Translations under genes and position numbers: made by a program
Assembly (NCBI GenBank): GCA_963701955.1
Contig: OY969694.1
Span: 2,728,001 to 2,792,000 of the forward strand
Reading direction: 5' to 3'
DNA: 64,000 nucleotides
Source: Bog-473 sp963701955
Lineage (GTDB): Bacteria > Actinomycetota > Acidimicrobiia > Acidimicrobiales > RAAP-2
Notes under the pieces: generated by a model
Seen by the model: only the letters and a program-made list of their open reading frames with translations
Told to the model about the DNA's origin: nothing
Databases searched by the model: none
In this document: in pieces, positions 54,738 to 63,395 of the stretch
How positions within the stretch are numbered: the first letter of the stretch is position 1
Layout: each line of letters begins with the position of its first letter

Positions 54738-55049
54738 TCAGTCCGAGGCGGGCAGCGGCTTGGCGCCCTTGACGGCCAGGACGGTGTCGCCGACCGAAAT
54801 GGAGCCTTCGCCCGCCTTGGTGCAGAGGAGCTCCAGGCCCAGTTCGTCGTCGCTGTAGCGCTTCCCCAGCTGGGTCCCGCCGTCGAACCCCGCCTCGATG
54901 CTCTCGGACGTGGGCTCGGCGTCTGCCGCCAAGAACGGATGTCCCCCGCAGCGCAGGTCGACGGGGTCGGCAGGCGCGCGGACGACGACCACCTCACAGG
55001 CGTCGGTCGCACTGCGCAGTCTCAAGCCTGCCTTCAATTGGATAGCCAC
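54738..55049 (-). CDS. Small conserved-looking protein upstream of an acyl-CoA ligase
   Basis: This unbroken 103-residue protein starts MAIQLKAGLRLRSATDACEV, continues VVVRAPADPVDLRCGGHPFL, and ends VGDTVLAVKGAKPLPASD. I do not recognise a named domain. A Cys pair (DACEV and LRCGGHP) separated by 15 residues might bind metal or form a disulfide, with a rubredoxin- or zinc-ribbon-like feel, but only two Cys are present. It precedes the ligase by 25 bases and is therefore likely co-expressed and functionally linked. A palindromic promoter-like site lies 79 bases upstream. Confidence 0.6.
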   Translation of the reverse strand: MAIQLKAGLRLRSATDACEVVVVRAPADPVDLRCGGHPFLAADAEPTSESIEAGFDGGTQLGKRYSDDELGLELLCTKAGEGSISVGDTVLAVKGAKPLPASD

Positions 55050-55127
55050 CGCGGTCCTTCCATGTTGAGATCGTTGTCGTTCGATCGTTGTCCTGTTTGC
55101 CGGCCCCGGCCACGCCGGAGCGGACTC

Positions 55128-55142
55128 AGAATCCTATTCTGC
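55128..55142. promoter_or_regulatory. Palindrome upstream of the small-protein/ligase unit (copy L, weak)
   Basis: CAGAAT-CCT-ATTCTG is a perfect 6-bp dyad with a 3-base centre. On the minus strand it contains TAGGAT, a usable -10 box. It has weaker resemblance to the shared motif. Direct repeats of CGATCGTTGTC-like sequence lie between it and the gene (55069-55092). Confidence 0.4.
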
Positions 55143-55334
55143 CGCCGCCGTGCACTCCGCAGCCAAAGGAGTCACCCCGTTCACCCGCCCGCGCCGCAGT
55201 ACAGCCTCCCCACGTGCGCCTTTACACCGTGGCACTCGGGAGATCCCACGTGGATTCGGGGGCGATCGACGGACACCACGCCGGGTCGCCGCAGGCGAAG
55301 CGGGGACTCTTCCGCCGCCGCCTGCCGCTGCCCC

Positions 55335-56372
55335 CTACGAGATGGCGCGCACCTGCCGGGCCAGCGCACCCCACCGCTCGAAGGCGTCGGGATCGCGCAC
55401 CACGTCTGATCCGGTGAAGTAGCTCACGACTCTCGTCGCCACGCCGCCGTACTTGGCCACGATGGTGTCGGCGATGTCGTCCCAGGTGCCCTCGGTGACG
55501 AAGTTCTCCAGCAGGTCGTCGTCGATCTCCGCCGCCATCCCGGGGATGTCGCCCGCCCGCTGACGCTCACGGATCAGGTCGGTCGTGCCCTCGCGGTCGA
55601 GCTGCTCGAAGATGAACGCGTAGTTGGGCGTCGACCCGTAGAACGCGACCTGCACCCGGGCGAGCTCGCGCCAGCGAGCCCGCTCCTCGTCGGTGTCGCC
55701 CACCACCAGGAAGGCGGGCACAATGATCTCGAGGTCCTCCACGGTGCGCCCGGAGCGGGCGGCGCCGGCCTCCAGGTTCGGCAACACCGTCTCGCGCAGG
55801 TAGGTCGGCGTGTTGAGCGGGTGCACGTGTACCCCGTCCGCCACCTCTGCGGCCATGCGGAGCATCCAGGGGCTGACGGCGGCGATGTCGACCGGCGGAT
55901 CCGCACAGTCGATCGGTCCGGGCGCCCACATCGCCGGGAGGAGCGACAGGTTGTAGAACTCGCCCTCCACCGCGAGGGGCGACCCGTGGCGGAACGACTC
56001 GAAGATCCGCTTCACGGCGAGGACGTACTCGCGCAGCCGCGGCCCCGGATGGTCGAAGACCGAGCCGTAGCGTCGCTCGATGTGCGCCCGCACCTGCGAG
56101 CCCAGCCCCAGCCGGAAGCGGCCCCCGCTGGCCTCGGCCAACTCCCACGCCGTCGCCGCGGTCACCATCGGGCTGCGCGGGAAGGCCACGGCGATGCCCG
56201 TCAGCACGTCGATGTCGGCCGCCGTCACCAGCGCACCGCAGGTGAGATACGCCGTGCGCCCCGCCTCGGTCACGACGAGACCGGACAGCCCGGCCTCGCT
56301 GGCCCGTTGTCCGAGCTTGGCGGCCAGGCGGAGCGGCTGCGCCGGCAGCATGGCGTCGAACTTCAGCGCCAT
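55335..56372 (-). CDS. LLM-class F420-dependent-type oxidoreductase
   Basis: This unbroken protein of about 345 residues starts MALKFDAMLPAQPLRLAAKL. The family block is GGRFRLGLGSQVRAHIERRY, preceded by VLTGIAVAFPRSPMVTAATA and followed by RLREYVLAVKRIFESFRHGS, closely parallel to the LLM protein at 36568-37569 (GMGSQVRRHIEKRF). Cofactor F420 is expected from the subfamily. It lies 34 bases after the PhyH gene and ends the PIG-L-PhyH-PhyH-LLM operon. Four oxidative or hydrolytic enzymes in a row suggest stepwise processing of one molecule. Confidence 0.88.
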   Translation of the reverse strand: MALKFDAMLPAQPLRLAAKLGQRASEAGLSGLVVTEAGRTAYLTCGALVTAADIDVLTGIAVAFPRSPMVTAATAWELAEASGGRFRLGLGSQVRAHIERRYGSVFDHPGPRLREYVLAVKRIFESFRHGSPLAVEGEFYNLSLLPAMWAPGPIDCADPPVDIAAVSPWMLRMAAEVADGVHVHPLNTPTYLRETVLPNLEAGAARSGRTVEDLEIIVPAFLVVGDTDEERARWRELARVQVAFYGSTPNYAFIFEQLDREGTTDLIRERQRAGDIPGMAAEIDDDLLENFVTEGTWDDIADTIVAKYGGVATRVVSYFTGSDVVRDPDAFERWGALARQVRAIS

Positions 56373-56406
56373 GAGCCCGTCCGGTCGCGACGACGTTTCG
56401 GTGCGG

Positions 56407-57199
56407 TCACGCCGCCGCCGGTGGCACTGCTCGCCCGTCGCGCCCGACGGCGACCCAGTCGTTGGTCGACGGGAAGTACTCCTCGGAGTGGTCGACGGTG
56501 CCCGCGCCGGCGTAGTGGTACACCATGGCGGCACGGATGCCGTCGGAGCCGTTGTCCGTCGAGCAGTGCATCAGGTGGCTGTCGAAGATGAGCAGGTCGC
56601 CCGGATCCATCAGCACCGGCTCGGAGGCCTGCATGTCGTGGTCGACGATCTCGAAGTAGCCGTAGTTGGCGCCGGGGCGGCGATCGGGGACGTGCGTGTG
56701 CACCTGCTCGGTCTGCGAGCCGGGCAGCACATGGAGGCACCCGTTGCTGCGCGTCGCCTGCGTGACGGCCAGCCAGATGCCGACGACGGGCCGCGCCGGC
56801 TCGAAGGGGAAGTAGAAGGAGTCCTGGTGCCACGGCTGCCCCCACGCACCCGGCGTCTTGAAGATGAATTGTGACAAGAAGACATCGATATCCGGAGCGA
56901 TCAGCTCAGCGACGACGTCGACAACGTCGGGCGAGTGGGCGAAGCGGGCAAAGACAGGGTCGCGGTGCAGTCGGAAGATCTTGGAGACCCCGTCCTCGGG
57001 CTGCTCGCGCACGACACCCGCCTTGTTGCTCTCCGGCAGGACCCTGACGCCAAGATGCTCCGCCAGCACGGGGTCACGGACCACGTCGGTCGCGCGTTCG
57101 AGCATCGCCGTGCAGATGGCCGGATCGGCAAAGCCGCCGATCCGGATGAAGCCCCGCTCAGTCCACGAGGCGCGCTGTTCGCGCCGTCAGCACCGGCAT
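56407..57199 (-). CDS. Phytanoyl-CoA dioxygenase (PhyH) family Fe(II)/2-oxoglutarate enzyme, one early frameshift
   Basis: The facial triad is visible: HxD in GQPWHQDSFYFPFEPARPVV and the distal His in LLIFDSHLMHCSTDNGSDGI, with an Arg in GIRAAMVYHY for 2-oxoglutarate. The ATG at 57199 overlaps the TGA of the upstream PhyH gene (TGATG) and gives MPVLTARTARLVD, after which one extra base near 57162 must be removed to continue ERGFIRIGGFADPAICTAML. Without this correction the first in-frame Met is at 57105, which would lose the first strand of the fold. Length about 264 residues is normal. Such enzymes hydroxylate at an alpha or other carbon; the substrate is unknown. Confidence 0.83.
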
Positions 57200-58027
57200 C
57201 AGGCCATCGGCACCACGGGTGGATCGGGCAGCGCGCCGTCGGGGCGGGGCCAGGCCAGCGGCGTGACGTCGCTGGCGATGACGGCACCCATGGCGATGCC
57301 GGCCCGCTCCACCGCGGGATGCGGGAAGGATCCCTCGCCCCGGGTGGACCCGTCGGCGAAGTAGATGACGGTGTGCACGCGTCGGACCGTACCGCTCCGG
57401 TTGGGCTTGGCCAAGTGGAAGGTCAGGCCGTGATGGAAGGCGACCGACCCGCTCGGCACCTCGACGAACACCGGATCGATCCCCTGCAGCTCCGAGCCGG
57501 TCAGCGGGTCGTCGCCGCGGCCGCTGAAGATGTCGACGAACTCGCGCACGCCGAGCCGGTGACTCCCGGGGAGATAGCCCATGGCGCCGTTCTCGAGCGT
57601 GGAGCCGTCGAAGGGTATCCAGGCCGTGAGGGTGTCGGTCTGGACGATCGGCCAGTACGGATGGTCCTGGTGCGGGTCGGTCTCCCGCCCGCCCGCCTCC
57701 TTGTAGAGGGCCTGGTCGTGCCAGAGCCGGACGCGCGTCGACGTCGAGCAGCCGGGCTGCTGTCTCGGCGAGCAGTGGGTGGAACGTCAGCGGCCGGACA
57801 TCGGCGCAGTCCTCCCACAGGTTCTGGCACTGCGTGAAGCTCTGCTCGTACAGGGTCTTGTCGGCGAGGTTCCGCGCGTCGTGCCGGCTGCGGCGGGCGA
57901 CCCCCTGGTCCACGGCCGCGCCGAATCGCTCCAGCTCCCCGGCGGACAGGAGGTCGGGCACCACCACGAACCCGTCACGCCTGAAGTCCTCGACCAGGCG
58001 CGGCGTGAGCGTGGCGATGGCGGTCAC
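57199..58027 (-). CDS. Phytanoyl-CoA dioxygenase (PhyH) family enzyme, one frameshift
   Basis: The GTG at 58027 overlaps the stop of the PIG-L gene (GTGA). The protein starts VTAIATLTPRLVEDFRRDGF and VVVPDLLSAGELERFGAAVD, typical of PhyH. The Fe ligands are in TDPHQDHPYWPIVQTDTLTA (HxD) and GSVAFHHGLTFHLAKPNRSG (His), and Arg is in TVRRVHTVIYFADG. GAMGYLPGSHRLG is the family PGSH block. One indel near 57735 breaks the frame. The two adjacent PhyH proteins differ in the sequence around their iron ligands, so they probably perform two different steps. Confidence 0.85.
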
Positions 58028-58843
58028 CCCGCCGGGTCCTCCCCGTCGCCGCGTACTTCGCGGATGTAGCCCACCAGCTCGTGCGCCGTGGAGGCGTCGA
58101 GCCACGGCGTGAGATCGACGTCGTAGAGCGCCGAGGGCTCGGGGCCCTGGTCGAGGTAGTGCGCCTCGGACGCCATGAACCGTCCGTCGACCAGCCTCAC
58201 CTCCGTCACGAGGTCGGCGTAGGGGTGGGGGCTGGCGGCGGGCGAGCCGAACCCGAAGACGCGCTCGGATCCCATCACGGCGTTGGCCGCCGCCCGGCCC
58301 GACAGGAAGGGCCGGTAGTCGTTGCGCTCGAGCTCGCCGGCGTACGCATCGAGGATGTGGAGCGCGCGGTCCAACACCGCGGCGTCGTAGCCGTAGTAGA
58401 CGTTCGGAGCCGGGAGGTCACCCCACACGCCCCACATCCACCAGCGCACGGTCGGGGGCAGCGCCGCCATGGCGCGCTGGACGCCCGCGGCCGACGCTCT
58501 CGTGCGCGTGGTGCACGTCATGGGGGGAGGGCGAGACCACGATGGAGGCGTCGTGCGCCTCGACGATCGCCGGGAGCTCGGTGGCGATCCGCCGGGTGGC
58601 CAGGGCGAGGTCACCGTCGAGGTCCAGGTTCAACGGCGGGTCCAAGAAGACGGGCACGAAGCCGGCCCGCTGCGCCGCCTCCTCCGCCTCGGCCCGCCGC
58701 CGGTCCCACTGGCCCGAGAAGCCCAGGCTGGCCACGACGCTGACCACGGTCCAGCCCCGGTCGAGGAGGTGGAGGAGGGCGCCGGGGCAGCCCACCGCCT
58801 CGTCGTCGGGATGCGGAGCCACATGGAGGATCGTCGGTGCCAT
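58024..58843 (-). CDS. PIG-L/LmbE-type deacetylase, one frameshift
   Basis: The N-terminal Zn motif is HVAPHPDDEAVGCPGALLHL (AHPDDE signature in the form APHPDDE), and the third ligand region is VVSPSPHDVHHAHESV (HxxH). An indel near 58495 shifts the rest, which includes PTVRWWMWGVWGDLPAPNVY and ends REVRGDGEDPAG at 58024. PIG-L enzymes remove N-acetyl groups from sugar conjugates such as GlcNAc-inositol (MshB) or mycothiol conjugates (Mca), and other secondary metabolites. It heads the coupled PIG-L-PhyH-PhyH-LLM operon and is divergent from a PadR regulator gene. A deacetylation or amide hydrolysis step in a small-molecule pathway would fit, but this is inference. Confidence 0.85.
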
Positions 58844-58918
58844 TTCGAGCGAGGTTATGCCCGGCGCCTCGCCGCCTGCCGCCCGAATCGGGTCATTGGT
58901 CAGAGCACTCTTTACAGA

Positions 58919-58941
58919 TTACTCTGAATCAAATATACTGA
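58919..58941 (+). promoter_or_regulatory. Promoter/operator between PIG-L operon and PadR (copy M, weak)
   Basis: TTACTCTGAATCAAATATACTGA: TATACT at 58934-58939 lies eight bases before the PadR ATG, so the transcript is probably leaderless. The repeated TACTCTGA / TATACTGA half-sites, 15 bases apart, may be a PadR operator for autoregulation and for the divergent operon. Confidence 0.5.
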
Positions 58942-58947
58942 CCGACT

Positions 58948-59589
58948 ATGCCCAGGTGGTCACGCTCCAATCCACTCGCCCTCGCGGTCCTGGTCTGCCT
59001 CTACGAGAAGCCCATGCATCCCTACGAGGTGGCCCAGACGCTGCGGGCCCGGGCCAAGCAGGAGAGTGTCCGCCTCAATTACGGCTCCCTCTACGCCGTG
59101 GTCGAGTCCCTCGAGAAGAAGGGCTTCATCAAGGCCACGGGCACCGTCCGCGAGGGGAAGCGGCCCCAGCGGACCGTCTACGAGATCACCGACGCCGGCG
59201 CCACCGAAATGACGGACTGGCTCACCGAGCTCATCGGCACCCCCACCAAGGAGTACCCCGCCTTCATGGCCGGGCTGTCCTTCCTGCCGGCCCTCGACCC
59301 CGACGACGCGCTGGCGGCGCTCCGGCGCCGCGCCGAGATGCTGACCGTCAAGCTCGCCTCCCTGCGCGGCGTCGAGCGGGCGGCCCGCGACGCCGGCCTG
59401 CCCCGCATCTTCGCCCTCGAGGCGGAGTACGAGGAGGGCCAGCTCGTCGCCGAGTTGCGCTTCGTCACGGGGCTCGCCGACGAGATGCACAAGGGCACCC
59501 TCGAGGGGCTCGACATGTGGCGGCTCTTCCAGACCGAGGACTTCGATCCCGAGGAGGTGCACTTCTCCTTCGAGATCCCCAAGGAATGA
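58948..59589 (+). CDS. PadR-family transcriptional regulator
   Basis: This unbroken 213-residue protein has the PadR winged helix: LALAVLVCLYEKPMHPYEVA, QTLRARAKQESVRLNYGSLY, AVVESLEKKGFIKATGTVRE, GKRPQRTVYEITDAGATEMT, at residues 10-90. The C-terminal half is helical, as in Vir_act_alpha_C-type PadR proteins. PadR regulators often repress an adjacent ABC exporter and respond to its toxic substrate. The DrrAB-like exporter genes start 164 bases downstream on the same strand, so this is the likely target, with the divergent PIG-L operon as a second possible target. Confidence 0.9.
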   Translation: MPRWSRSNPLALAVLVCLYEKPMHPYEVAQTLRARAKQESVRLNYGSLYAVVESLEKKGFIKATGTVREGKRPQRTVYEITDAGATEMTDWLTELIGTPTKEYPAFMAGLSFLPALDPDDALAALRRRAEMLTVKLASLRGVERAARDAGLPRIFALEAEYEEGQLVAELRFVTGLADEMHKGTLEGLDMWRLFQTEDFDPEEVHFSFEIPKE

Positions 59590-59590
59590 C

Positions 59591-59633
59591 CCCCGAGAAA
59601 TGACACCCGAGAAAGAGCACCCGAGAAATGACC
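59591..59633. repeat. Three imperfect 13-14-bp direct repeats after the PadR gene
   Basis: CCCCGAGAAATGAC, ACCCGAGAAAGAGC and ACCCGAGAAATGAC follow each other directly after the PadR stop. They may be a replication-slippage product or a binding-site array upstream of the ABC exporter. Confidence 0.6.
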
Positions 59634-59730
59634 CGAGGCCGCGTGTGACACCACGCGACCCCGGGCCGGTACGACCACGAGCAGTCCACGAGGGACCTTC
59701 GCCCGAGGCAGCACTTGAGAGCGTAGGCCA

Positions 59731-59748
59731 CCTCCGTACGAAAGGAGG
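59731..59748 (+). promoter_or_regulatory. Hairpin that would sequester the exporter's ribosome-binding site
   Basis: CCTCC (59731-59735) can pair with the Shine-Dalgarno GGAGG (59744-59748) across an 8-base loop, five bases before ATG 59754. If formed, it would reduce translation of the ABC ATPase; it may simply be a weak or chance stem of five GC-rich pairs. Confidence 0.4.
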
Positions 59749-59753
59749 CGTGC

Positions 59754-60729
59754 ATGCACGCGCTCATGGAGGCCGACGGCCTCAGCAAGAAGTTCGGGAA
59801 GGTGCAGGCCCTCGCCGACCTGACCCTCACCCTGCCGCCGGGACAACCGGTGGCGATCCTCGGGCCGAACGGCGCCGGGAAGACCACCTTCATCCGCATG
59901 GTGGCCACGCTCATCGCGCCCGACCGCGGCACGCTCGACCGTCAACGGGCACGATGTCGTGCGCGACCCGATGGCGGTGCGGCGCATGATCGGCCTCGCC
60001 GGCCAGTCCGCCGCCGTCGAGGAGATGATGACGGGGCGGGAGAACCTCGTCATGGTGGCCCGCCTGTACGGCCAGGGCCGCGCCGAGGCGGTGGCCTCGT
60101 CCAACCGGATCCTCGCGCAGATGGATCTGGTGGAGGCCGCCGACCGCCAGGTCCGGACCTATTCCGGCGGCATGCGACGGCGGCTCGACCTCGGGGCGAG
60201 CCTCGTCGGCTCGCCCCGGCTGCTGCTGCTCGACGAGCCGACGACCGGTCTCGACCCGGGCAGCCGCAACGAGGTGTGGGACGCCGTGCACGTGATGAGC
60301 CAGCACGGGACCGACATTGTGCTGACGACCCAATATCTCGATGAGGCCGATCACCTCGCCACGTCCATCGTCATCATCGACGGCGGCCGCGTCATCGCGC
60401 AGGGCACGCCGAACGAACTGAAGTCACGGGTGGGCGCCGACATGGTCGAGCTGCACACCATCGACGTCGCCACCCTGCAGCGGGCGGCCGAGGTGCTGGG
60501 GTCGCTCGGGATGGCCGAGCCGTCCACCGATCCGGCGACGCGCCGGTGCTCGCATCGCCGCGCCGAGCGGTCCGAAGCTCCTGCCCGTCGTCCTCCGCGC
60601 CCTCGACGACGCCGACGTCCCGGTGGAGGACATCGCGCTGCGCCGGCCCACCCTCGACGAAGTGTTCCTCGCCCTCACCGGGCACACCACGACCGACACC
60701 CCACCACTCCGAAGGAGGACGCAGCATGA
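59754..60729 (+). CDS. ABC exporter ATP-binding protein (DrrA-like), frameshifted
   Basis: Walker A is AILGPNGAGKTTFIRMVATL, signature TYSGGMRRRLDLGASLVGSP, Walker B LLLLDEPTTGLDPGSRNEVW, and H-loop VLTTQYLDEADHLATSIVII; this wording is that of DrrA (daunorubicin resistance) ATPases. Indels near 59938, 60540 and 60690 shift the frame; after correction the end is LTGHTTTD-TPTTPKEDAA with TGA at 60727-60729, overlapping the ATG of the permease. The start at ATG 59754 has a perfect GGAGG five bases upstream within a possible hairpin. It is likely repressed by the upstream PadR protein and exports a hydrophobic compound. Confidence 0.87.
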
Positions 60730-61574
60730 CCATGGATCTCACCCTCGACCCGCCGCGCCAGGCCGCACCGATCGACGCGGTCACCAACCAGGGGGCGTCG
60801 TACCTCGTCGCCGCCAGCCAGGTGGCCGGGCGCACGCTCAAGAAGTTCGTGCGCTCGCCCGCGCTGCTCGTCGCCGGCACGGCACAGGGAGTGCTCTTCC
60901 TGCTGATCTTCCGTTACGTCTTCGGCGGCGCGGTGGCCCACACCGGGAACCTGAACTACGTCGACTTCCTGGTCCCTGGCTTCGTCGTCACCGGCGTGCT
61001 CTTCCAGGGGATGAGCGCCGCCAGCGGTGTCGCCGATGATCAAGGCCGGCGGCCTCTTCGACCGGCTGCGCAGCCTGCCCATCCGGCTGCTCTCCATCGT
61101 CACCGGCCGGGTCAGCGCCGACACCGCGCTGGTGGCCTGGGGCGTCGTCGTCATGACGGTGGTGGGGTTCGCCGTCGGCTTCCGGATCGGCGGGTCCACG
61201 GCCGACGCCGCTCGCCGCCCTCGGGCTGACCGTCCTCTTCGGCTTTGCCTTCGTCTGGATGTTCATCGCCATGGGCCTCTTCGCGGGCAGCCCCCAGGCG
61301 GCACAGGGGCTCTCGTTCCTCGTCTTCCCGCTGAGCTTCGTCTCGTCGGCCTACGTGCCGGTGTCGACCATGCCGGGCTGGATGCAGGGCTTCGCCACCA
61401 ACCAGCCCATGACGCAGATGGTCAACACGGTGCGCTTGCTCACCGGGGGCCCCGCGGCGCAGGAGCTCCTCGGGCACTCCGGTCTCGTACTACCTCGTGC
61501 CGTCGTTGCTGTGGACGGCCGGGCTCGTCATCGTGTTCGCTCCCTTGGCCGCCTGGAAGCTGAAGACGTCGTGA
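60726..61574 (+). CDS. ABC-2 type permease (DrrB-like), frameshifted
   Basis: The ATG overlaps the ATPase stop. The protein starts MTMDLTLDPPRQAAPIDAVT and then GRTLKKFVRSPALLVAGTAQ and GVLFLLIFRYVFGGAVAHTG (first helix), FLVPGFVVTGVLFQGMSAAS, GGLFDRLRSLPIRLLSIVTG (the DrrB FDRLRSLPI block), FVWMFIAMGLFAGSPQAAQG, LVFPLSFVSSAYVPVSTMPG, QPMTQMVNTVRLLTGGPAAQ and a last helix before the KLKTS end at 61574. Six membrane segments are expected. Indels lie near 61030, 61208 and 61480. One permease subunit is normal for DrrAB-like systems, unlike the two-permease exporter at 26.7-29.9 kb. It converges on the DUF4268 gene three bases away. Confidence 0.88.
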
Positions 61575-61577
61575 CGC

Positions 61578-63095
61578 TCAGCGCCGGTCGAAGTCGTCGT
61601 CGGGCGGTTCGCCGGTCTGGAGGACCGAGTTGACGGCGCGGCGCAGCCGCTCCTGGGAGTCGATCATCCAGTCGATGTAGAACGCGTACTCCTCCACATC
61701 GGTGATGTCGCCGTCGCTGTAGTCGGCGACGCGGAAGGCGGAGCCATCGGGCAGCTGCTCCCAGGACAGCGGCGCGCCGTAGATCGACTCGACCTGTTCC
61801 TGCTGCAGCTGCAGCACGTCGAACTGTGCCGCGCTGGCCTCGGGGGTCCCGAGGTCGACGTAGAAGTCCGAGCGCAGGCGCCCGCCGGCGGCGAAGCTCA
61901 GCCCGTAGTGCGTGCCGCGCACGGGGGAGGGGAGGGTGATGAAGTTCTGCGCCGGCAGGGTCGTCATCTGGGTCCACCGCGGGTGCCGCGCCGCGCACCT
62001 TGTCCAGCCAGCGGGACCAGTATTCGCGGTACATGGCGCCCTTGCCGCCGCCGAGCGGACCGGCCAGCTCGGTCATGCGTCCAGCCGGTCGGGTCGCGGA
62101 ACCACTGGGTCCCCGCGTAGTTGCCGCCGACGCCGGTGGCCTGCTCCATGACGTGGCGGACCAGGCCGGCCGGCGTGTACGCCGCCTTGTCCACGTCCCA
62201 CACCAGCGGTGCGTGCATGTTGTTCTGCCAGTGCGCCGTCCGCCGGGCCGGGTCCATGTCGAGCCACTCCTCCAGCTGGCTCCGCAGGTCGAAGTTGAGG
62301 TCGGTCCGCGGGCTCAGCGTGAAGATCGTCCCGTCGGCCACGGATTCGGTCTTGACGAGCCGGCGTACCAACGCGGCGTCCTGCACCCGCCGCTTGGAGT
62401 CGGCCATCTCCTTGGCGAGCTGGCGCTCCGGGCTGATGGTGAACTCCTCCACCTCGCGCACGGGGTAGAGCTGGCTGACCGAGATCATCGGCACGTTGCT
62501 GCTGCCCAGTTGCCCGTAGACGTAGGAGCGGAAGGCGCTGATCTGGATGAGCGGTGATGTCCAGGCCCATCTCGCTGAGCCACACCACGCTGGCGGTCAC
62601 GACGGCCGAGAAGCCACGGGCCAGCAGGACGATGCGGGGACGCCGCAGCGTCTGGGGCGAGAGGTCGGGCGCGTGGGCCTGCAGCTCGGCCAGCGCCTCG
62701 TCGGCGGTCAAGGGCGTCTGGTGGCGCGACTGGAAACGGGCGTAGTGATCGGCCAGCGACTCGGGCAGCATGCGGCTCGACCATGGCGGCGTACTTGATC
62801 GGCCGGCACCTCGGTGTCGAGCGGTCCGCCCGCTCTTGAGCTCGGCCACGACCAGGCGGCCGTCGGCACCGAGCCCCAGCACCGAGATGCGGTCGCGGCC
62901 GGCGCCACCGGGCACCGTGGGCAGCCCGTCGAACTCGAAGGTGACGACCTTGACGGCGGGGCCGAGGATGGCCGGGTTCGACAGCACCCACTCCTGCAGA
63001 TCGGCGCGCTGCTCCAGGCCCGCTTCCTCGAGCGAGATCATCTGTGCTGGCATCGCGACGGATCCAGCCACTGTGAACAGCATTTCTTCCGCCAT
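61578..63095 (-). CDS. DUF4268 protein with an N-terminal PD-(D/E)XK nuclease-like domain, frameshifted
   Basis: Rejoined frames give about 505 residues. The N-terminal part (GRDRISVLGLGADGRLVVAE then LKSG and EVPAIKYAAMV) has the D...ExK arrangement of the PD-(D/E)XK fold, seen in many uncharacterised nuclease-like proteins. The middle includes RRPRIVLLARGFSAVVTASV, and YGQLGSSNVPMISVSQLYPV; the C-terminus (GRLRSDFYVDLGTPEASAAQ, GAPLSWEQLPDGSAFRVADY, AFYIDWMIDSQERLRRAVNS) matches DUF4268, a domain common in restriction or defence-associated proteins. Indels occur near 62800, 62550, 62085 and 61975. No methylase or other defence gene is visible nearby, so its role (defence, repair or other) is open. 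Confidence 0.68.
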
Positions 63096-63395
63096 TTCTC
63101 AGGACAGGGTAGGACAAACGGTTGTTTTTCCGCAGGTACCGAAAGTCACACGAGAATGTCAACAGAACAACAAAACTGGTGGCCAGGCCCGTGCCGGGCG
63201 GCACGGCCGACGGTGGCGCGCACGGCCGTTCCGGTGCCGTCGGCGGCGAGCCGTCGCGCCCCGCCCGGACGACGGTGCAGCACGCGACTCACCGTCGACG
63301 AGCCGCGATGTGCCTGGAGATCGCCGGACATGCAAACGATGTGATTGGCAGGCCGAATTGCCGCTGCAAACGTGGTGCAACCGGGCCGCCGGCGA
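63096..63395. other. 300 bases with no recognised gene
   Basis: The region between the DUF4268 start and the amidase end is less GC-rich near 63110-63180 and 63330-63375, which suggests regulatory sequence for the DUF4268 gene. Short open frames have no recognisable features. Confidence 0.4.

Noticed and set aside
59591..59633. CRISPR-like repeats after the PadR gene
   Set aside because: There are only three imperfect 13-14-bp units with no spacers and no cas genes. They are simple direct repeats.
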